64,000 nucleotides of DNA from Colwellia sp. MB3u-45 (lineage in GTDB: Bacteria; Pseudomonadota; Gammaproteobacteria; Enterobacterales; Alteromonadaceae): contig NZ_JACGVC010000044.1 in assembly GCF_014077005.1 (NCBI RefSeq), positions 62,001 to 126,000 of the forward strand. Reading direction: 5' to 3'. Shown piece after piece: positions 27,674 through 37,141 of the stretch (within the stretch, counting starts at the first letter, position 1; each line of letters opens with the position of its first letter). Below the pieces are notes generated by a model. The model had not been told where the DNA came from. It did not search any database and saw nothing but the letters and a program-made list of their open reading frames with translations. Both the position numbers and the translations under genes were made by a program.

Positions 27674-28684
27674 ATGAATCAAACAAAACCGATAGAAAAT
27701 CACCTGATAACAGACCGACCTTTGGTTTGGACCGCACTGATCACGCCATTATTTGATGATGACGGCATTGACTATGTTAGTTTGCGTAAGCTAGTGCTAC
27801 AACAAAATGCGGCCCACAATGGCATTTTATTACTGGGCAGCACGGGCGAGGGTTTAGCGTTAACCGCGCAAGAGCATTTAAGTATAGTGCAATATGTTTG
27901 TGCGATGACGTTACAAGTGCCAATAATGGTTGCTGTTGGTGGCTATAATCTTAACGAGCAACTGGCCTGGATAGCTAAATGCAATAAATTGCCGATAAAG
28001 GCTTATTTACTTACTAGCCCTATTTACGCCAAACCGGGGCCCGTAGGTCAAACCGCTTGGTTTAAAAGTTTACTCGATGCCGCAAACGTCCCTTGTATGC
28101 TTTATAACGTGCCTTCACGCAGCAGTGTTGAAATTTCCTTTTCGGCCTTACAACAATTACAAAACCATAAAAACTGTTGGGCACTGAAAGAAGCCAGTGG
28201 CGATCTTAATAAACTGCTGGCCTATAGAGAGCATTGCCCTAACCTGGACTTGTATAGTGGTGAAGACGCCATGATGCCATACCTTGCGAGTGCCAATGTT
28301 AAAGGTTTGGTGTCGGTTTGCGCTAACGTTTGGCCAGAAGCCACTCGGCAATATGTTGCTATGGCCTTAGCTCATCAACATGAAGGAATTTTTCCGCTTT
28401 GGCATAAAGCGATATCAGCATTATTTCAAGTGTCTAGTCCGATACCGGTAAAAGTGTTAATGGCTGAGTTGAACACTATTAGCTCGGCAAAACTTCGTCT
28501 ACCCTTATGCCAAGCAGAACTTTCAGCGCAACACGGTTTACTCGACATTCATCAACACATTCAGCAATGGTTAGCGAGTAACAGCAGCAACCCACTAGCT
28601 CAGCATCACACGACTGATGACATTTTAAATGCACAAACCCCTCACTCTTTAGATTTAACTAACTTACGAGCAATAAAATCATGA
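27674..28684 (+). CDS. dapA: 4-hydroxy-tetrahydrodipicolinate synthase
   Basis: It condenses pyruvate with aspartate semialdehyde, the first step specific to diaminopimelate and lysine. The TIM-barrel motifs are all present: GSTGEG, YNVPSRS with the catalytic Tyr, and Lys172 (WALKEASGD) for the Schiff base with pyruvate. The protein is 336 residues from ATG 27674, longer than the usual 292 mainly through a C-terminal extension of about 30 residues. A TTG at 27623 would add 17 residues but has no ribosome site. A small hairpin (CGAAC at 27651-27655 with GTTCG at 27663-27667) masks the region before the ATG. It is first in the riboswitch-controlled operon and overlaps dapD by ATGA. Confidence 0.88.
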   Translation: MNQTKPIENHLITDRPLVWTALITPLFDDDGIDYVSLRKLVLQQNAAHNGILLLGSTGEGLALTAQEHLSIVQYVCAMTLQVPIMVAVGGYNLNEQLAWIAKCNKLPIKAYLLTSPIYAKPGPVGQTAWFKSLLDAANVPCMLYNVPSRSSVEISFSALQQLQNHKNCWALKEASGDLNKLLAYREHCPNLDLYSGEDAMMPYLASANVKGLVSVCANVWPEATRQYVAMALAHQHEGIFPLWHKAISALFQVSSPIPVKVLMAELNTISSAKLRLPLCQAELSAQHGLLDIHQHIQQWLASNSSNPLAQHHTTDDILNAQTPHSLDLTNLRAIKS

Positions 28685-29430
28685 CTTGGCAACAAACATT
28701 AACAGACTTAGAAACCGGTAAAGTTCGTGCAGCAGAACAAAATAGCGATGGCACTTGGCAAGTCAATACCGCAGTTAAACAAGCCATTTTAGCGGCATTT
28801 AAAGCCGGAGAAAATACTGAGTTCGATGGTATTTATCGTGGCTTTGTGGATAAGCATAACTTACCCGCACGCGAGTTCACCGTTGCCGATAAGGTGAGAA
28901 TGGTGCCGGGTGGTTCGTCGGTTCGTTGTGGTGCCTATGTGGCGCCAGGCGTCATTATTATGCCACCGGCCTATATTAATGTTGGCGCTTATGTTGATAG
29001 TGGCACTATGATTGACAGCCATGCTTTGATTGGCTCATGCGCACAAATAGGCAAAAATGTTCACGTTTCTGCCGCGGTACAAATTGGTGGTGTGCTTGAG
29101 CCGATTGGTGCTAGTCCGGTGATTATTGAAGATAACGCCTTTTTAAGTGCTGGCGTGATTATTGTCGAAGGCATTGTAGTGAAAAAAGGTGCGGTTTTAG
29201 CCCCAGGCGTATCTTTGTCGGCCTCGGTAGCTGTTTATGACTGTGTCAATAATGTGATACTGGAAAAAGGTGCTGATATTCCTGAAAACGCTGTTGTGGT
29301 GCCAGGTACACGACCGGTTGCGGGTGACTGGGCTCAGCAGCAAGGACTTAATATGGCTTGCGCATTAATTGTTAAATACCGAGATGCAAAAAGTAATGCC
29401 GCTTTAGAACTTGAATCTGTACTGCGTTAG
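28681..29430 (+). CDS. dapD: 2,3,4,5-tetrahydropyridine-2,6-dicarboxylate N-succinyltransferase
   Basis: It succinylates tetrahydrodipicolinate using succinyl-CoA in the succinyl branch of lysine synthesis. The 249-residue protein forms a left-handed beta helix of hexapeptide repeats (about 75-200). The family block [11 protein letters not shown] is followed by QIGGVLEP. Compared with E. coli DapD (274 residues) it is shorter and has [11 protein letters not shown] where the enterobacterial form has GTMVDTWATVG. That variant is, to my knowledge, more like the form in Bacteroidetes and some other groups. Start and dapA stop overlap (ATGA), indicating translational coupling. Confidence 0.9.
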   Translation: MTWQQTLTDLETGKVRAAEQNSDGTWQVNTAVKQAILAAFKAGENTEFDGIYRGFVDKHNLPAREFTVADKVRMVPGGSSVRCGAYVAPGVIIMPPAYINVGAYVDSGTMIDSHALIGSCAQIGKNVHVSAAVQIGGVLEPIGASPVIIEDNAFLSAGVIIVEGIVVKKGAVLAPGVSLSASVAVYDCVNNVILEKGADIPENAVVVPGTRPVAGDWAQQQGLNMACALIVKYRDAKSNAALELESVLR

Positions 29431-29439
29431 GATCAAAAA

Positions 29440-30702
29440 ATGACTGCCATGTTAAATTCGACAGCTAGGCCAAACTGGCTTAGACCTGCGGTACTTGCAC
29501 CGCTAGCACAGCACAGTGAAGCACTTAAAAGCAGTGTGGAAGCTGAGCAAGATGAAGACGGTTTTTTTCTTTACGATTTAGACTACCTTGAGCAACACTT
29601 GTCGGTGTTGATGCAACAAGAGGTGATTAAACTCTGGTTTGCTGTTAAGGCTAATCCCTTGTCGCGTGTAATAAGCACCTTAGCGCAGCAAGGTTTTAAT
29701 TTTGATGTGGCGAGTCAAGGCGAACTAACGCAAGTATTAGCACAAAATGTGCAAGCCGATCGCATTCTCAATACCGGTCCGGCCAAATCAAAGCGACAAA
29801 TGAAAGCCTTTTTAAGCCAAGGCGTGCGCACTTTTGTCGTGGAGAGTTTGAACCAGTTGCAATGGCTTAATGAAGCAGCAATAGAATTGGCTTGCCAACC
29901 ACAAGTATTATTAAGAGTACAATTACAGTGGCAAGAAGGTGAGAAAAATCCTTTAGGGGGTAATGAAGTGACGCCTTTTGGTTTATCTTGCCAAGAGTGG
30001 CAAACCATAAAAGTTAGTCACTTTCCGGCGTTAAATATTAATGGCTTGCATATTTTCCAATGGGGAAATATGCTCAGCAATGCTCGGATGTTTGAGCTTT
30101 GGTCACAAATGGTTACGCCATTGTTATCGCTAGCAGAACAATTGGGCATGAGGTTAGAAGTCTTAGATTTAGGCGGTGGCCTAGGTGTCGATTACCTGCA
30201 AACAGGGCAAGGCCTAAGCTGGAAAAAAATTGTTGCCGACTTAGCCAAAATAAAAGCACAGGCGGGTGTTAGCGAACTCTGGCTAGAGCTAGGTCGTTTT
30301 GCTGTTGCTGACATGGGCTATTACGTGACTTCGGTTGTTGACCGTAAACAAAACTTTCAGCAGCAACAATTAGTACTTGCCGGTGGCATTAATCATTTAA
30401 TTCGCCCGGCAATTACTGAACAGCCCTTTCCTGTCGCCATGCTCAGAGAGTCAGCAGCAAGCCCTTGTTATTTTGATCTACATGGCCCGCTTTGTACCAG
30501 TTTAGATAAATTGGGTACCTTGGCAATAGCCAGTGATGTTGAAGTGGGTGACCAATTAATTTTTGGTTTAGCCGGCGCTTATGGCTTTACTGAAAGTATG
30601 CCGTTTTTTCTTTGTCATCAAATTGCCGCTGAATATGTTTTACAGCAAGGCAAAATTGAGCAAGTACGTGCAGCAGAGCCTGCAACTTGGTATTTACGTT
30701 AA
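29440..30702 (+). CDS. LysA-like fold-III PLP-dependent decarboxylase, probably acting on diaminopimelate or a related acid
   Basis: The 420-residue protein has the alanine-racemase-like barrel of fold-III decarboxylases. Lys70 (FAVKANP) binds PLP and DLGGGLGVDY is the phosphate-binding glycine loop. The usual EPGR is ELGR. The second active-site motif, CESGD in DAP decarboxylase, is CTSLD (Cys352 to Asp356), as in the exosortase-associated and BtrK-like decarboxylases. The operon context points to lysine formation. The motif change leaves the exact substrate open; a succinylated or L,L-form of diaminopimelate is conceivable. It lies 9 bp after dapD with an AGGA site. Confidence 0.8.
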   Translation: MTAMLNSTARPNWLRPAVLAPLAQHSEALKSSVEAEQDEDGFFLYDLDYLEQHLSVLMQQEVIKLWFAVKANPLSRVISTLAQQGFNFDVASQGELTQVLAQNVQADRILNTGPAKSKRQMKAFLSQGVRTFVVESLNQLQWLNEAAIELACQPQVLLRVQLQWQEGEKNPLGGNEVTPFGLSCQEWQTIKVSHFPALNINGLHIFQWGNMLSNARMFELWSQMVTPLLSLAEQLGMRLEVLDLGGGLGVDYLQTGQGLSWKKIVADLAKIKAQAGVSELWLELGRFAVADMGYYVTSVVDRKQNFQQQQLVLAGGINHLIRPAITEQPFPVAMLRESAASPCYFDLHGPLCTSLDKLGTLAIASDVEVGDQLIFGLAGAYGFTESMPFFLCHQIAAEYVLQQGKIEQVRAAEPATWYLR

Positions 30703-30741
30703 CCTAGTCAATAAAGTCGTTCGATTGGTAAGAGATTATTT

Positions 30742-31890
30742 ATGAATTTAATCAGTAAAGAAGTGATGCATGTCGGTGAAATGGCCAGTGGTGCTGCGCT
30801 TACCGTGCCGGTTTATCGTATTAAGGGTAAACAGCAGGGGCCTGATGTTTATATCCAGGCTAATATGCATGGCGCAGAAGTGCAGGGCAATGCGGTTATT
30901 TTTCAGTTGTTAGAGCAATTAAAAACCCTTGAATTAAATGGCAGTATTACGCTCGTGCCTTATGCCAACCCTGTCGCTTGTAATCATAAAAACGGGGAAT
31001 ATACCTTAGGACGATTTGATCCCATTACCGGCGTTAATTGGAACCGGATGTTTCATTTTGATGCCGATATTATTGCGCCGTTTGCACAAGCGCATTTAAC
31101 CGCGACTAGCGCTGAAATTGAGCGCGCGTTTAAAGCGTTAATGCTGGAGCAAATAACCGAAAAGTTAAATCATAATATTTATGGCCTGACGACAGGGCAA
31201 CGTATTGCCTTTCAACTGCAACGCCTAGCACATCAAGCTGATATTGTTTTAGATCTGCACACTGGGCCGATTTCCAGTAAGCACTTATATTGTCCTGAAT
31301 ATGCCATAGCCAGTGCAAAGTACTTTGATATCCCACATACTTTATTGATTCCTAACGACTTTGGCGGTGCATTAGATGAAGCCACTTTCTGTCCTTGGTG
31401 GCAGTTACAGCAGACCTTTGCTGCCCTTGGCCGTGACTTCCCTATAACTAAAACTGAGGCTAATCAAGGCCAAGATGTTATTATTAAAGAGAGTTTTACT
31501 GTTGAGCTGGGCTCACAAGAGCAGATTGATTTAGAGGTTGCCCGTGAAGATGCTTTAGGTATTTTAAGTTATCTGCAGTATCAAGGTGTGATCAATAGCC
31601 AAGATTACCAGCCGAAAACCATGACGCGTTATAGCTGTATGTTAGCCGATTACAAGGCACTATATTCCCCCATGGGCGGCATGGTGGATTACTTAGCTCA
31701 ATTTGGTCAGCCTTTAGCGGCAGGAGAGCCATTAGCGCGTATTCTACGTATGGATAATTATGGTGATGGCGACCCATTACACTATATAACCTTAGATCAT
31801 AGTGTCATACCAATTTTGCATTTTGCTTCGGCAAGTGTAAACCAAGGTACTGAACTTTATAAAGTATTTAGTAAGTTTAGTATTTTATAA
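30742..31890 (+). CDS. AstE/AspA-type M14 zinc deacylase, candidate succinyl-diaminopimelate desuccinylase
   Basis: The 382-residue metal hydrolase belongs to the succinylglutamate desuccinylase/aspartoacylase group. Zinc ligands are His43 and Glu46 (MHGAEVQGN) and His173 (LDLHTG). The likely catalytic base is Glu255 in TVELGS. Family members remove succinyl or acetyl groups from amino-acid amines. As last gene of the riboswitch-controlled lysine operon, it probably removes succinate from N-succinyl-diaminopimelate, the job normally done by the unrelated DapE. That is inferred from context. The C-terminal 100 residues form a beta domain of the biotinyl-like type. Confidence 0.82.
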   Translation: MNLISKEVMHVGEMASGAALTVPVYRIKGKQQGPDVYIQANMHGAEVQGNAVIFQLLEQLKTLELNGSITLVPYANPVACNHKNGEYTLGRFDPITGVNWNRMFHFDADIIAPFAQAHLTATSAEIERAFKALMLEQITEKLNHNIYGLTTGQRIAFQLQRLAHQADIVLDLHTGPISSKHLYCPEYAIASAKYFDIPHTLLIPNDFGGALDEATFCPWWQLQQTFAALGRDFPITKTEANQGQDVIIKESFTVELGSQEQIDLEVAREDALGILSYLQYQGVINSQDYQPKTMTRYSCMLADYKALYSPMGGMVDYLAQFGQPLAAGEPLARILRMDNYGDGDPLHYITLDHSVIPILHFASASVNQGTELYKVFSKFSIL

Positions 31891-31914
31891 TCGTGCGTTT
31901 TAACAAGAAAAAGC

Positions 31915-31949
31915 GCCTTGATTTAGCTTTAAATCAAGGCACTTTTTTT
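31915..31949 (+). terminator. Rho-independent terminator of the lysine operon
   Basis: A 10-bp stem (31915-31924 with 31931-31940) around AGCTTT is followed by AC and seven T (31943-31949). It ends the dapA-dapD-decarboxylase-desuccinylase transcript 25 bp past the last stop. Confidence 0.9.
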
Positions 31950-32025
31950 GTACCCTTATAAGGGCTATTTTTTTTAATAGCGATTTAAACCCTAGCTACT
32001 TAAGCCTTAGGTACTTAAACCTTAC

Positions 32026-32547
32026 TTACTTAAAAACTACGTGTTCTTTTAAGTAAGTAAACAAGTCACGGTAATGTTTGCCAATTTTTTCAGCACCGTG
32101 CTCTTTTTTCGCCTGACGGACTAATTGTCTCAGCTTTTGCCTTTCCATGCTGTCGCATTCGGCTAACAAGGCTTCAATGGTGTCATTACCGTCCGCTATC
32201 AGGTCGTCACGCAATTTTTCGAGCTTTTCAAATTTGACCGACTCTTGCTGATGTTTATTGGCCATAACGTCCATTGCCTGTTTAATCGGCTCAAGATCCA
32301 TTTCAGACAGTATTTTCGCGACATGACGGACATGACGACGCATAGCTTCATGCTTATTGGTGATTTTATCTGCTAGCAGCATAGCGGCTTTCAGTTCATC
32401 AGTCAGCGGTAGCTTGCTGCGTTGATGCTTCGACATTTTGACTATGATCAGGCCAAAGTCTTGCAGTCGATGCATTTCTCGTTTTATTTCTGATTTACTC
32501 AGTAATTCTTCTTCTAATTCATCGATATCGTTGGCAGAGTGGGGCAT
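32026..32547 (-). CDS. darP: Ribosome biogenesis protein DarP (YjgA, DUF615)
   Basis: DarP binds late 50S assembly intermediates in E. coli. The 173-residue highly charged helical protein matches the family through SKSEIKREMHRLQDFG near the N-terminus, ANKHQQESVKFEKLEKLRD in the middle and LRQLVRQAKKEH near the C-terminus. ATG 32547 starts at MPHSANDIDELE; a TTG at 32559 adds four residues. It is divergent from pmbA, the same neighbourhood as in E. coli. Confidence 0.92.
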   Translation of the reverse strand: MPHSANDIDELEEELLSKSEIKREMHRLQDFGLIIVKMSKHQRSKLPLTDELKAAMLLADKITNKHEAMRRHVRHVAKILSEMDLEPIKQAMDVMANKHQQESVKFEKLEKLRDDLIADGNDTIEALLAECDSMERQKLRQLVRQAKKEHGAEKIGKHYRDLFTYLKEHVVFK

Positions 32548-32652
32548 AATGTTAAGCAATAAAGTGATAATTACCTATAGTATACAACAAAGCAGTATCA
32601 GCAAAAACATTCCTGTTGCATGTATCGATAAAATGTGAGAAATAATTTACCT

Positions 32653-34008
32653 ATGAGCGATTCAGATAGTATTCAAATGCAAATAGAACATGTGAAAAAA
32701 CGTGTTAATGACGCCATGACAATGGCTAAATCACTCGGAGCCGATGGTGCTGAAGTTGCGATGAGTCGCCAACAAGGTCTTAGCGTGAGTACCCGTTTAG
32801 GCGAGGTTGAAAATGTTGAATTTACCAGTGATGGTGGGCTTGGCATTACCGTTTACAAAGACGGTCGTAAAGGTAGTGCTTCTACGGCTGATTTATCTGA
32901 AAAAGCTTTAAAACAAGCCATAGAAGCCGCGGTCAATATTGCTAAATATACCTCTGTTGATGAATGCTCAGGTATGGCAGATAAAGATTTATTGTCGATG
33001 ACGCCTGAAGATTTAGATTTATATCACCCGAAAGCGTTAACCACAGAGCAAGCGATTAGTTTAGCAAAAGCCTGTGAAGACACCGCGCTTGGCTATGATA
33101 AACGTATTACTAATTCAGATGGCGCCACATTAGAGAGCTTTGAAGGTTTTAAAGTTTACGGCAATAGTCAGGGTCAGCTAGTGGGTTATCCGAGTACGCG
33201 CCATAATTTAAGTTGTGTGATGATTGCCAAAGAAGGTGAAGACATGCAGCGCGACTATGCTTATACCGTGAGTCGTGAATTTGACGCTATGGAAAGTGCA
33301 GCCACCATAGGGCAACAAGCGGCTAAAGAAACATTATCACGCTTAGGTGCTCGTAAGTTAGCGACCGCTAAAGTACCTGTGATGTTTCGAGCTGATGTGG
33401 CTAATAGCCTATTTGGCCATTTTATTGCCGCGATTAGTGGCGGTAATTTGTATCGACAATCTTCTTTTTTGATGGACGCCATTGGCCAACAAGTTTTTCC
33501 TGAATTTTTAAGTATTAGTGAACGCCCTCATTTGAAAAAGGCCTTGGCAAGTAGTGCTTTTGACGCCGAAGGTGTCGCTACCCTAGATCGTGAAATTATT
33601 ACGGATGGCAGTTTAGCCACTTACCTGTTAACTAGCTATTCAGCGCGTAAGTTAGGCATGAAATCAACCGGTCATGCCGGTGGCATTCATAATTGGCAAC
33701 TCGGCATGAACGACGCAGGCCAAGGCGGTGATTTTGATGCAATGTTAAAAACTTTAGGCACGGGTTTGTTAGTAACCGAGTTGATGGGGCAAGGCGTGAA
33801 TGTAGTGACCGGTGACTATTCTCGCGGTGCAGCAGGTTTTTGGGTGGAAAATGGCGAAATAGCTTATCCAGTGGATGAAATTACCATTGCGGGTAAATTA
33901 CAGGATATTTTTGCTGGTATTGTCGCTATTGGTAACGATACCGATATGCGAGGCAGTATTCGCACCGGCTCTATTATTGTTAACCAGATGCAAGTAGCGG
34001 GCAGTTAA
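32653..34008 (+). CDS. pmbA: Metalloprotease PmbA/TldE
   Basis: With TldD it forms a heterodimeric metalloprotease that processes microcin B17 and the antitoxin CcdA in E. coli. TldE itself lacks the metal-binding site and supports TldD. The 451-residue sequence follows E. coli PmbA closely: VSTRLGEVENVEF, GRKGSASTADLS, STGHAGGIHNW and MGTGLLVTELMGQGVN-like segments. The start at ATG 32653 is preferred over GTG 32635, which lacks a better ribosome site. It converges with mgtE. Confidence 0.95.
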   Translation: MSDSDSIQMQIEHVKKRVNDAMTMAKSLGADGAEVAMSRQQGLSVSTRLGEVENVEFTSDGGLGITVYKDGRKGSASTADLSEKALKQAIEAAVNIAKYTSVDECSGMADKDLLSMTPEDLDLYHPKALTTEQAISLAKACEDTALGYDKRITNSDGATLESFEGFKVYGNSQGQLVGYPSTRHNLSCVMIAKEGEDMQRDYAYTVSREFDAMESAATIGQQAAKETLSRLGARKLATAKVPVMFRADVANSLFGHFIAAISGGNLYRQSSFLMDAIGQQVFPEFLSISERPHLKKALASSAFDAEGVATLDREIITDGSLATYLLTSYSARKLGMKSTGHAGGIHNWQLGMNDAGQGGDFDAMLKTLGTGLLVTELMGQGVNVVTGDYSRGAAGFWVENGEIAYPVDEITIAGKLQDIFAGIVAIGNDTDMRGSIRTGSIIVNQMQVAGS

Positions 34009-34030
34009 AAATAATAGAAGTTTGAAGTTA

Positions 34031-34096
34031 AAAGCTGTCAGCTGTCAGAAAAAACAAGTGAACGGTAACTAGTTTCAGTTGTTTACTGACAGCTTT
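34031..34096. terminator. Inverted repeat between pmbA and mgtE
   Basis: AAAGCTGTCAG (34031-34041) pairs with CTGACAGCTTT (34086-34096) over 11 bp with a loop of about 44 nt, between converging stops. An extra CTGTCAG copy follows the left arm. Termination in both directions is plausible but the loop is long. Confidence 0.4.
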
Positions 34097-34120
34097 AAAC
34101 TGAAAGCTTATCGCTATGGT

Positions 34121-35482
34121 TTATTTTCCTAGCAGCAAGGTCGCTGTGCCTAAGAAGGCAAATATACCCACGACATCGGTGACCGTTGTCAAAATAACAC
34201 TACCGGCTAAGGCGGGATCTATATTCATTTTTTTCAACATTAATGGCACGGTAACACCGGCAATGCCAGCCGCCGTCATATTCATTAACATCGCAAAGGC
34301 AATGATGGCGCCCAGCATTAAGTTTTGCTGCCAAATAGCCACAACCGAAGCGATCAACACCGCCCAAATTAGGCCATTAAAAAAACCAATGGCCAATTCT
34401 TTATAGAGTAAAATTCGCGAGTTACTTTCACCAACATGGCCTAAGGCCATAGCGCGGATAACTAAGGTTAAAGTTTGGTTGCCGGCGACGCCGCCCATGC
34501 TAGGCACTAAAGAGTTTAACACCGCCAAAATAGCCAGTTGATTTAAAATGCCTTCAAACATGCTCGACACTGCGACAGCCAGAAGAGCGGTGATTAAGTT
34601 CACGCCTAACCAAATAGAACGGCGTTGGGTACTTTTTAAGACCGGAGCAAAGGTGTCAGCCTCGTCATCTAGACCCGCCATACTCATCATAGAATGCTCG
34701 GCTTCCTCACGAATAATATCAATAACATCATCTATGGTAATACGACCCAGTAGTCGTGCTTCGTGATCGACAACAGGGGCAGAAAACCAATCGTAGCGCT
34801 CAAATAGCTGCGCGACATCCTTTTCATTCATATCGGCGGTAATGGCTTGAATATCTTTATTGATGAGGTCTGAGATAATGGTTTCTGCTTTGGCAGTAAC
34901 AATAGCGGATAAAGACACTGAACCAAGGAAATGATCGGCTCTGTCAACGACATAAAAAGAATCGGTTGCTTCAGGTAATTCACCACGAAGTCGTAAATAA
35001 CGTAGCACCACATCTACCGTAACATCAGGACGAATAGAGATGGTATCGGTATTCATGATACCGCCGGCCGTGTCTTCCTCAAATGAAAGTGCAGCTACAA
35101 CACGATGGCGATCTTGCCAGTCCATCGCGTTAAGCACTTCCTGATAAACTGTGTCAGGCAGTGTTCTGAAAACTTCAGCTAAATCATCAACATCCATTCC
35201 CTCTGCAACGGCAGCTAGTTTTTCTGGATGAATATTTTTCAGAATGCCTTTTCGAACTTCTTCGTTTAACTCTTCGAGTACATCACCGTGGTGATCGGCA
35301 TCAATAAGCTGCCAAAGTGCGACACGGCTTTTGCTTGGCGATGACTCTAATAATAAAGCGAGATCGTAAGCGGGCATGTCTTGCAATAGCTTGCGAACAT
35401 GGACAAACATACCACTATCGAGGGCATCATTAACCTGCTGAAGGCGCTGATGATTGTATTCTTGTTTAGAACCTTCCGGCAT
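34121..35482 (-). CDS. mgtE: Magnesium transporter MgtE
   Basis: This Mg2+ channel is gated by cytoplasmic magnesium. The 453-residue protein has the standard layout: an N-terminal superhelical domain (about 20-130), two CBS domains (about 135-255), a connecting helix, and five membrane helices (about 285-450). MNMTAAGIAG and SVILTTVTDVVGIFAFLG are the pore-lining family motifs. An AAGGTG site precedes ATG 35482. I looked for a magnesium riboswitch in its leader and saw none. Confidence 0.94.
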   Translation of the reverse strand: MPEGSKQEYNHQRLQQVNDALDSGMFVHVRKLLQDMPAYDLALLLESSPSKSRVALWQLIDADHHGDVLEELNEEVRKGILKNIHPEKLAAVAEGMDVDDLAEVFRTLPDTVYQEVLNAMDWQDRHRVVAALSFEEDTAGGIMNTDTISIRPDVTVDVVLRYLRLRGELPEATDSFYVVDRADHFLGSVSLSAIVTAKAETIISDLINKDIQAITADMNEKDVAQLFERYDWFSAPVVDHEARLLGRITIDDVIDIIREEAEHSMMSMAGLDDEADTFAPVLKSTQRRSIWLGVNLITALLAVAVSSMFEGILNQLAILAVLNSLVPSMGGVAGNQTLTLVIRAMALGHVGESNSRILLYKELAIGFFNGLIWAVLIASVVAIWQQNLMLGAIIAFAMLMNMTAAGIAGVTVPLMLKKMNIDPALAGSVILTTVTDVVGIFAFLGTATLLLGK

Positions 35483-35996
35483 ATATTCACCTTTTGCCGT
35501 TGTAAAACGAAAACTGAAAATTATTAGGGGTTGTTGAACTTACTTTAGTGCAGTTTGTTTAGTAGGTAGGCTCAGCAAACACATGATGTGTGGCTGGCTA
35601 CATAGACGTATGAGCACGCCATAGCACTTGCAAACTAACACTATTATCTTTGGGTTTATCTAACACCACTGAAGCGAGTTCAATGTTAACCCAGCAAGTT
35701 AAACAGATCCTATTATGAGAGATAACTATTAAGGTTTTGTTATAGCAAATAAATAAACATAAGCGCCGATAGACTTGGACGGTAGTGCGACTCAGGAGAC
35801 AAAGTTGAAAACGGGTATGCTTGAGTTATTTCGCTTGTTCTAAAGGCTTTAATGTAGCGCTAAATTGGCTAGTATATTATTTTAATCACTAGGGTTCGTT
35901 AATAATTATCCGCGTAGAGTTTACCGTAATCTAGCCATTTTAGCAGCTTTTTTATTGACTTAAGCACGTGCTTAGCAAGGAAGAAGTGCTCTGTTA
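35483..35996. other. Gene-free region between mgtE and npr
   Basis: This 514-bp AT-rich stretch must hold the mgtE promoter and the end of the rpoN-npr transcript. I see no M-box signature, no strong terminator and no coding frame with a ribosome site. Confidence 0.5.
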
Positions 35997-36275
35997 CTAT
36001 TCTGCTTCATGAAATTTGTTACTAAAGAGTTGGCAAATTTCTGCTAAGGCTTGTTCAGCATCTTGGCCAGAGGCAATAACCTTGACGGTTTTACCTTGGG
36101 CGCCTGCCAGCAGCATTAGGCCCATAATACTATTCGCGTCTGCTCGGTTTTCGTCTAATTCAATAATGACTTTAGCGGTAAATTTTTGGCTTAATTGGGC
36201 AAGCTTAGAAGCCGCTCGGGCATGTAGCCCAAGTTTATTGATGATAAGTACATTACGGCTCGTTGGCTTGCTCAT
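35997..36275 (-). CDS. ptsO: Nitrogen-PTS phosphocarrier NPr
   Basis: The 92-residue HPr-like protein passes phosphate from EI-Ntr to IIA-Ntr. The phosphorylated His18 lies in NKLGLHARAAS. The regulatory serine region (NSIMGLMLLAG) follows HPr. Length and place after rapZ identify it as NPr rather than sugar-PTS HPr. It is the last gene of the conserved rpoN cluster, 5 bp after rapZ. Confidence 0.93.
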   Translation of the reverse strand: MSKPTSRNVLIINKLGLHARAASKLAQLSQKFTAKVIIELDENRADANSIMGLMLLAGAQGKTVKVIASGQDAEQALAEICQLFSNKFHEAE

Positions 36276-36280
36276 CTTAG

Positions 36281-37135
36281 CTATGTGCCTTCAACGGTTA
36301 AATCACGGTGGCGAGACTGCACATCTTTACGCTCTTTACGCATATTATTTGCCAGTAATTCGGCAATATAGACCGAACGATGCTTGCCACCCGTACAACC
36401 AATAGCAATGGTGATATAACTGCGATTATTACGTTCTAAGTGGGGTAACCAGGTCATCATAAAACTGTTAATTTGCCAAACAAATTTAGTCACAATGGGC
36501 TGGCTAGCAAGAAAGTCTTGTACCGGTTTGTCTAAACCTGTGTAGCCTTTTAGCTCTTTATCCCAAAATGGGTTAGGTAAAAAGCGGGCATCAAAAACAT
36601 AATCAGCATCTTGTGGTACACCATGTTTAAAACCAAATGATTCAAACACAACCACCATTGAACCAGACGTTTTACCCAGAATTCGCTCTCTAACTAAGTC
36701 AGCGAGTTGGTGTGGTGTTAGTTGACTGGTATTGATGTATAAGTCAGCCCGACTGGAAATGGGCTCAAGTAATTTTTTCTCCAAGGCAATGGCTTGGTCT
36801 AGCGCAATATTTTGCTTGATCAACGGATGTAAACGTCGCGTTTCACTGAACCGGCGAATAAGGTCACTATCATCAGCATCTAAATACAGTATGCTCAATT
36901 CTACTGCATTGGGCAGGTATTCAATAATTTCGGGTACGTCGTTAGGATCGGCTGGCAGGTTACGAACATCGAGACTTACGGCAACATTTTCATAATCATT
37001 AATCACCGTATGGGTAAGTGCGGGTAACAAGTTGACAGGGATATTATCAACACAATAATAACCTAAATCCTCTAAAACACGCAGTGCAACACTTTTCCCT
37101 GAGCCTGAACGGCCACTTACAATAATTAATTTCAT
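36281..37135 (-). CDS. rapZ: RNase adapter protein RapZ
   Basis: RapZ is a nucleotide-binding protein that in E. coli guides RNase E to the small RNA GlmZ and so tunes glucosamine-6-phosphate supply. The 284-residue protein has a Walker A GRSGSGKS (residues 8-15), the VSLDVRN region, and the C-terminal RNA-binding IGCTGGKHRSVY motif (about 247-258). It lies 6 bp after ptsN. Whether GlmZ exists in this organism is unknown, so the RNA target is open. Confidence 0.95.
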   Translation of the reverse strand: MKLIIVSGRSGSGKSVALRVLEDLGYYCVDNIPVNLLPALTHTVINDYENVAVSLDVRNLPADPNDVPEIIEYLPNAVELSILYLDADDSDLIRRFSETRRLHPLIKQNIALDQAIALEKKLLEPISSRADLYINTSQLTPHQLADLVRERILGKTSGSMVVVFESFGFKHGVPQDADYVFDARFLPNPFWDKELKGYTGLDKPVQDFLASQPIVTKFVWQINSFMMTWLPHLERNNRSYITIAIGCTGGKHRSVYIAELLANNMRKERKDVQSRHRDLTVEGT

Positions 37136-37141
37136 CCGTGT

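Noticed and set aside
35483-35996. Magnesium riboswitch (M-box) in the mgtE leader
   Set aside because: I read the minus strand for the conserved M-box blocks and found none.
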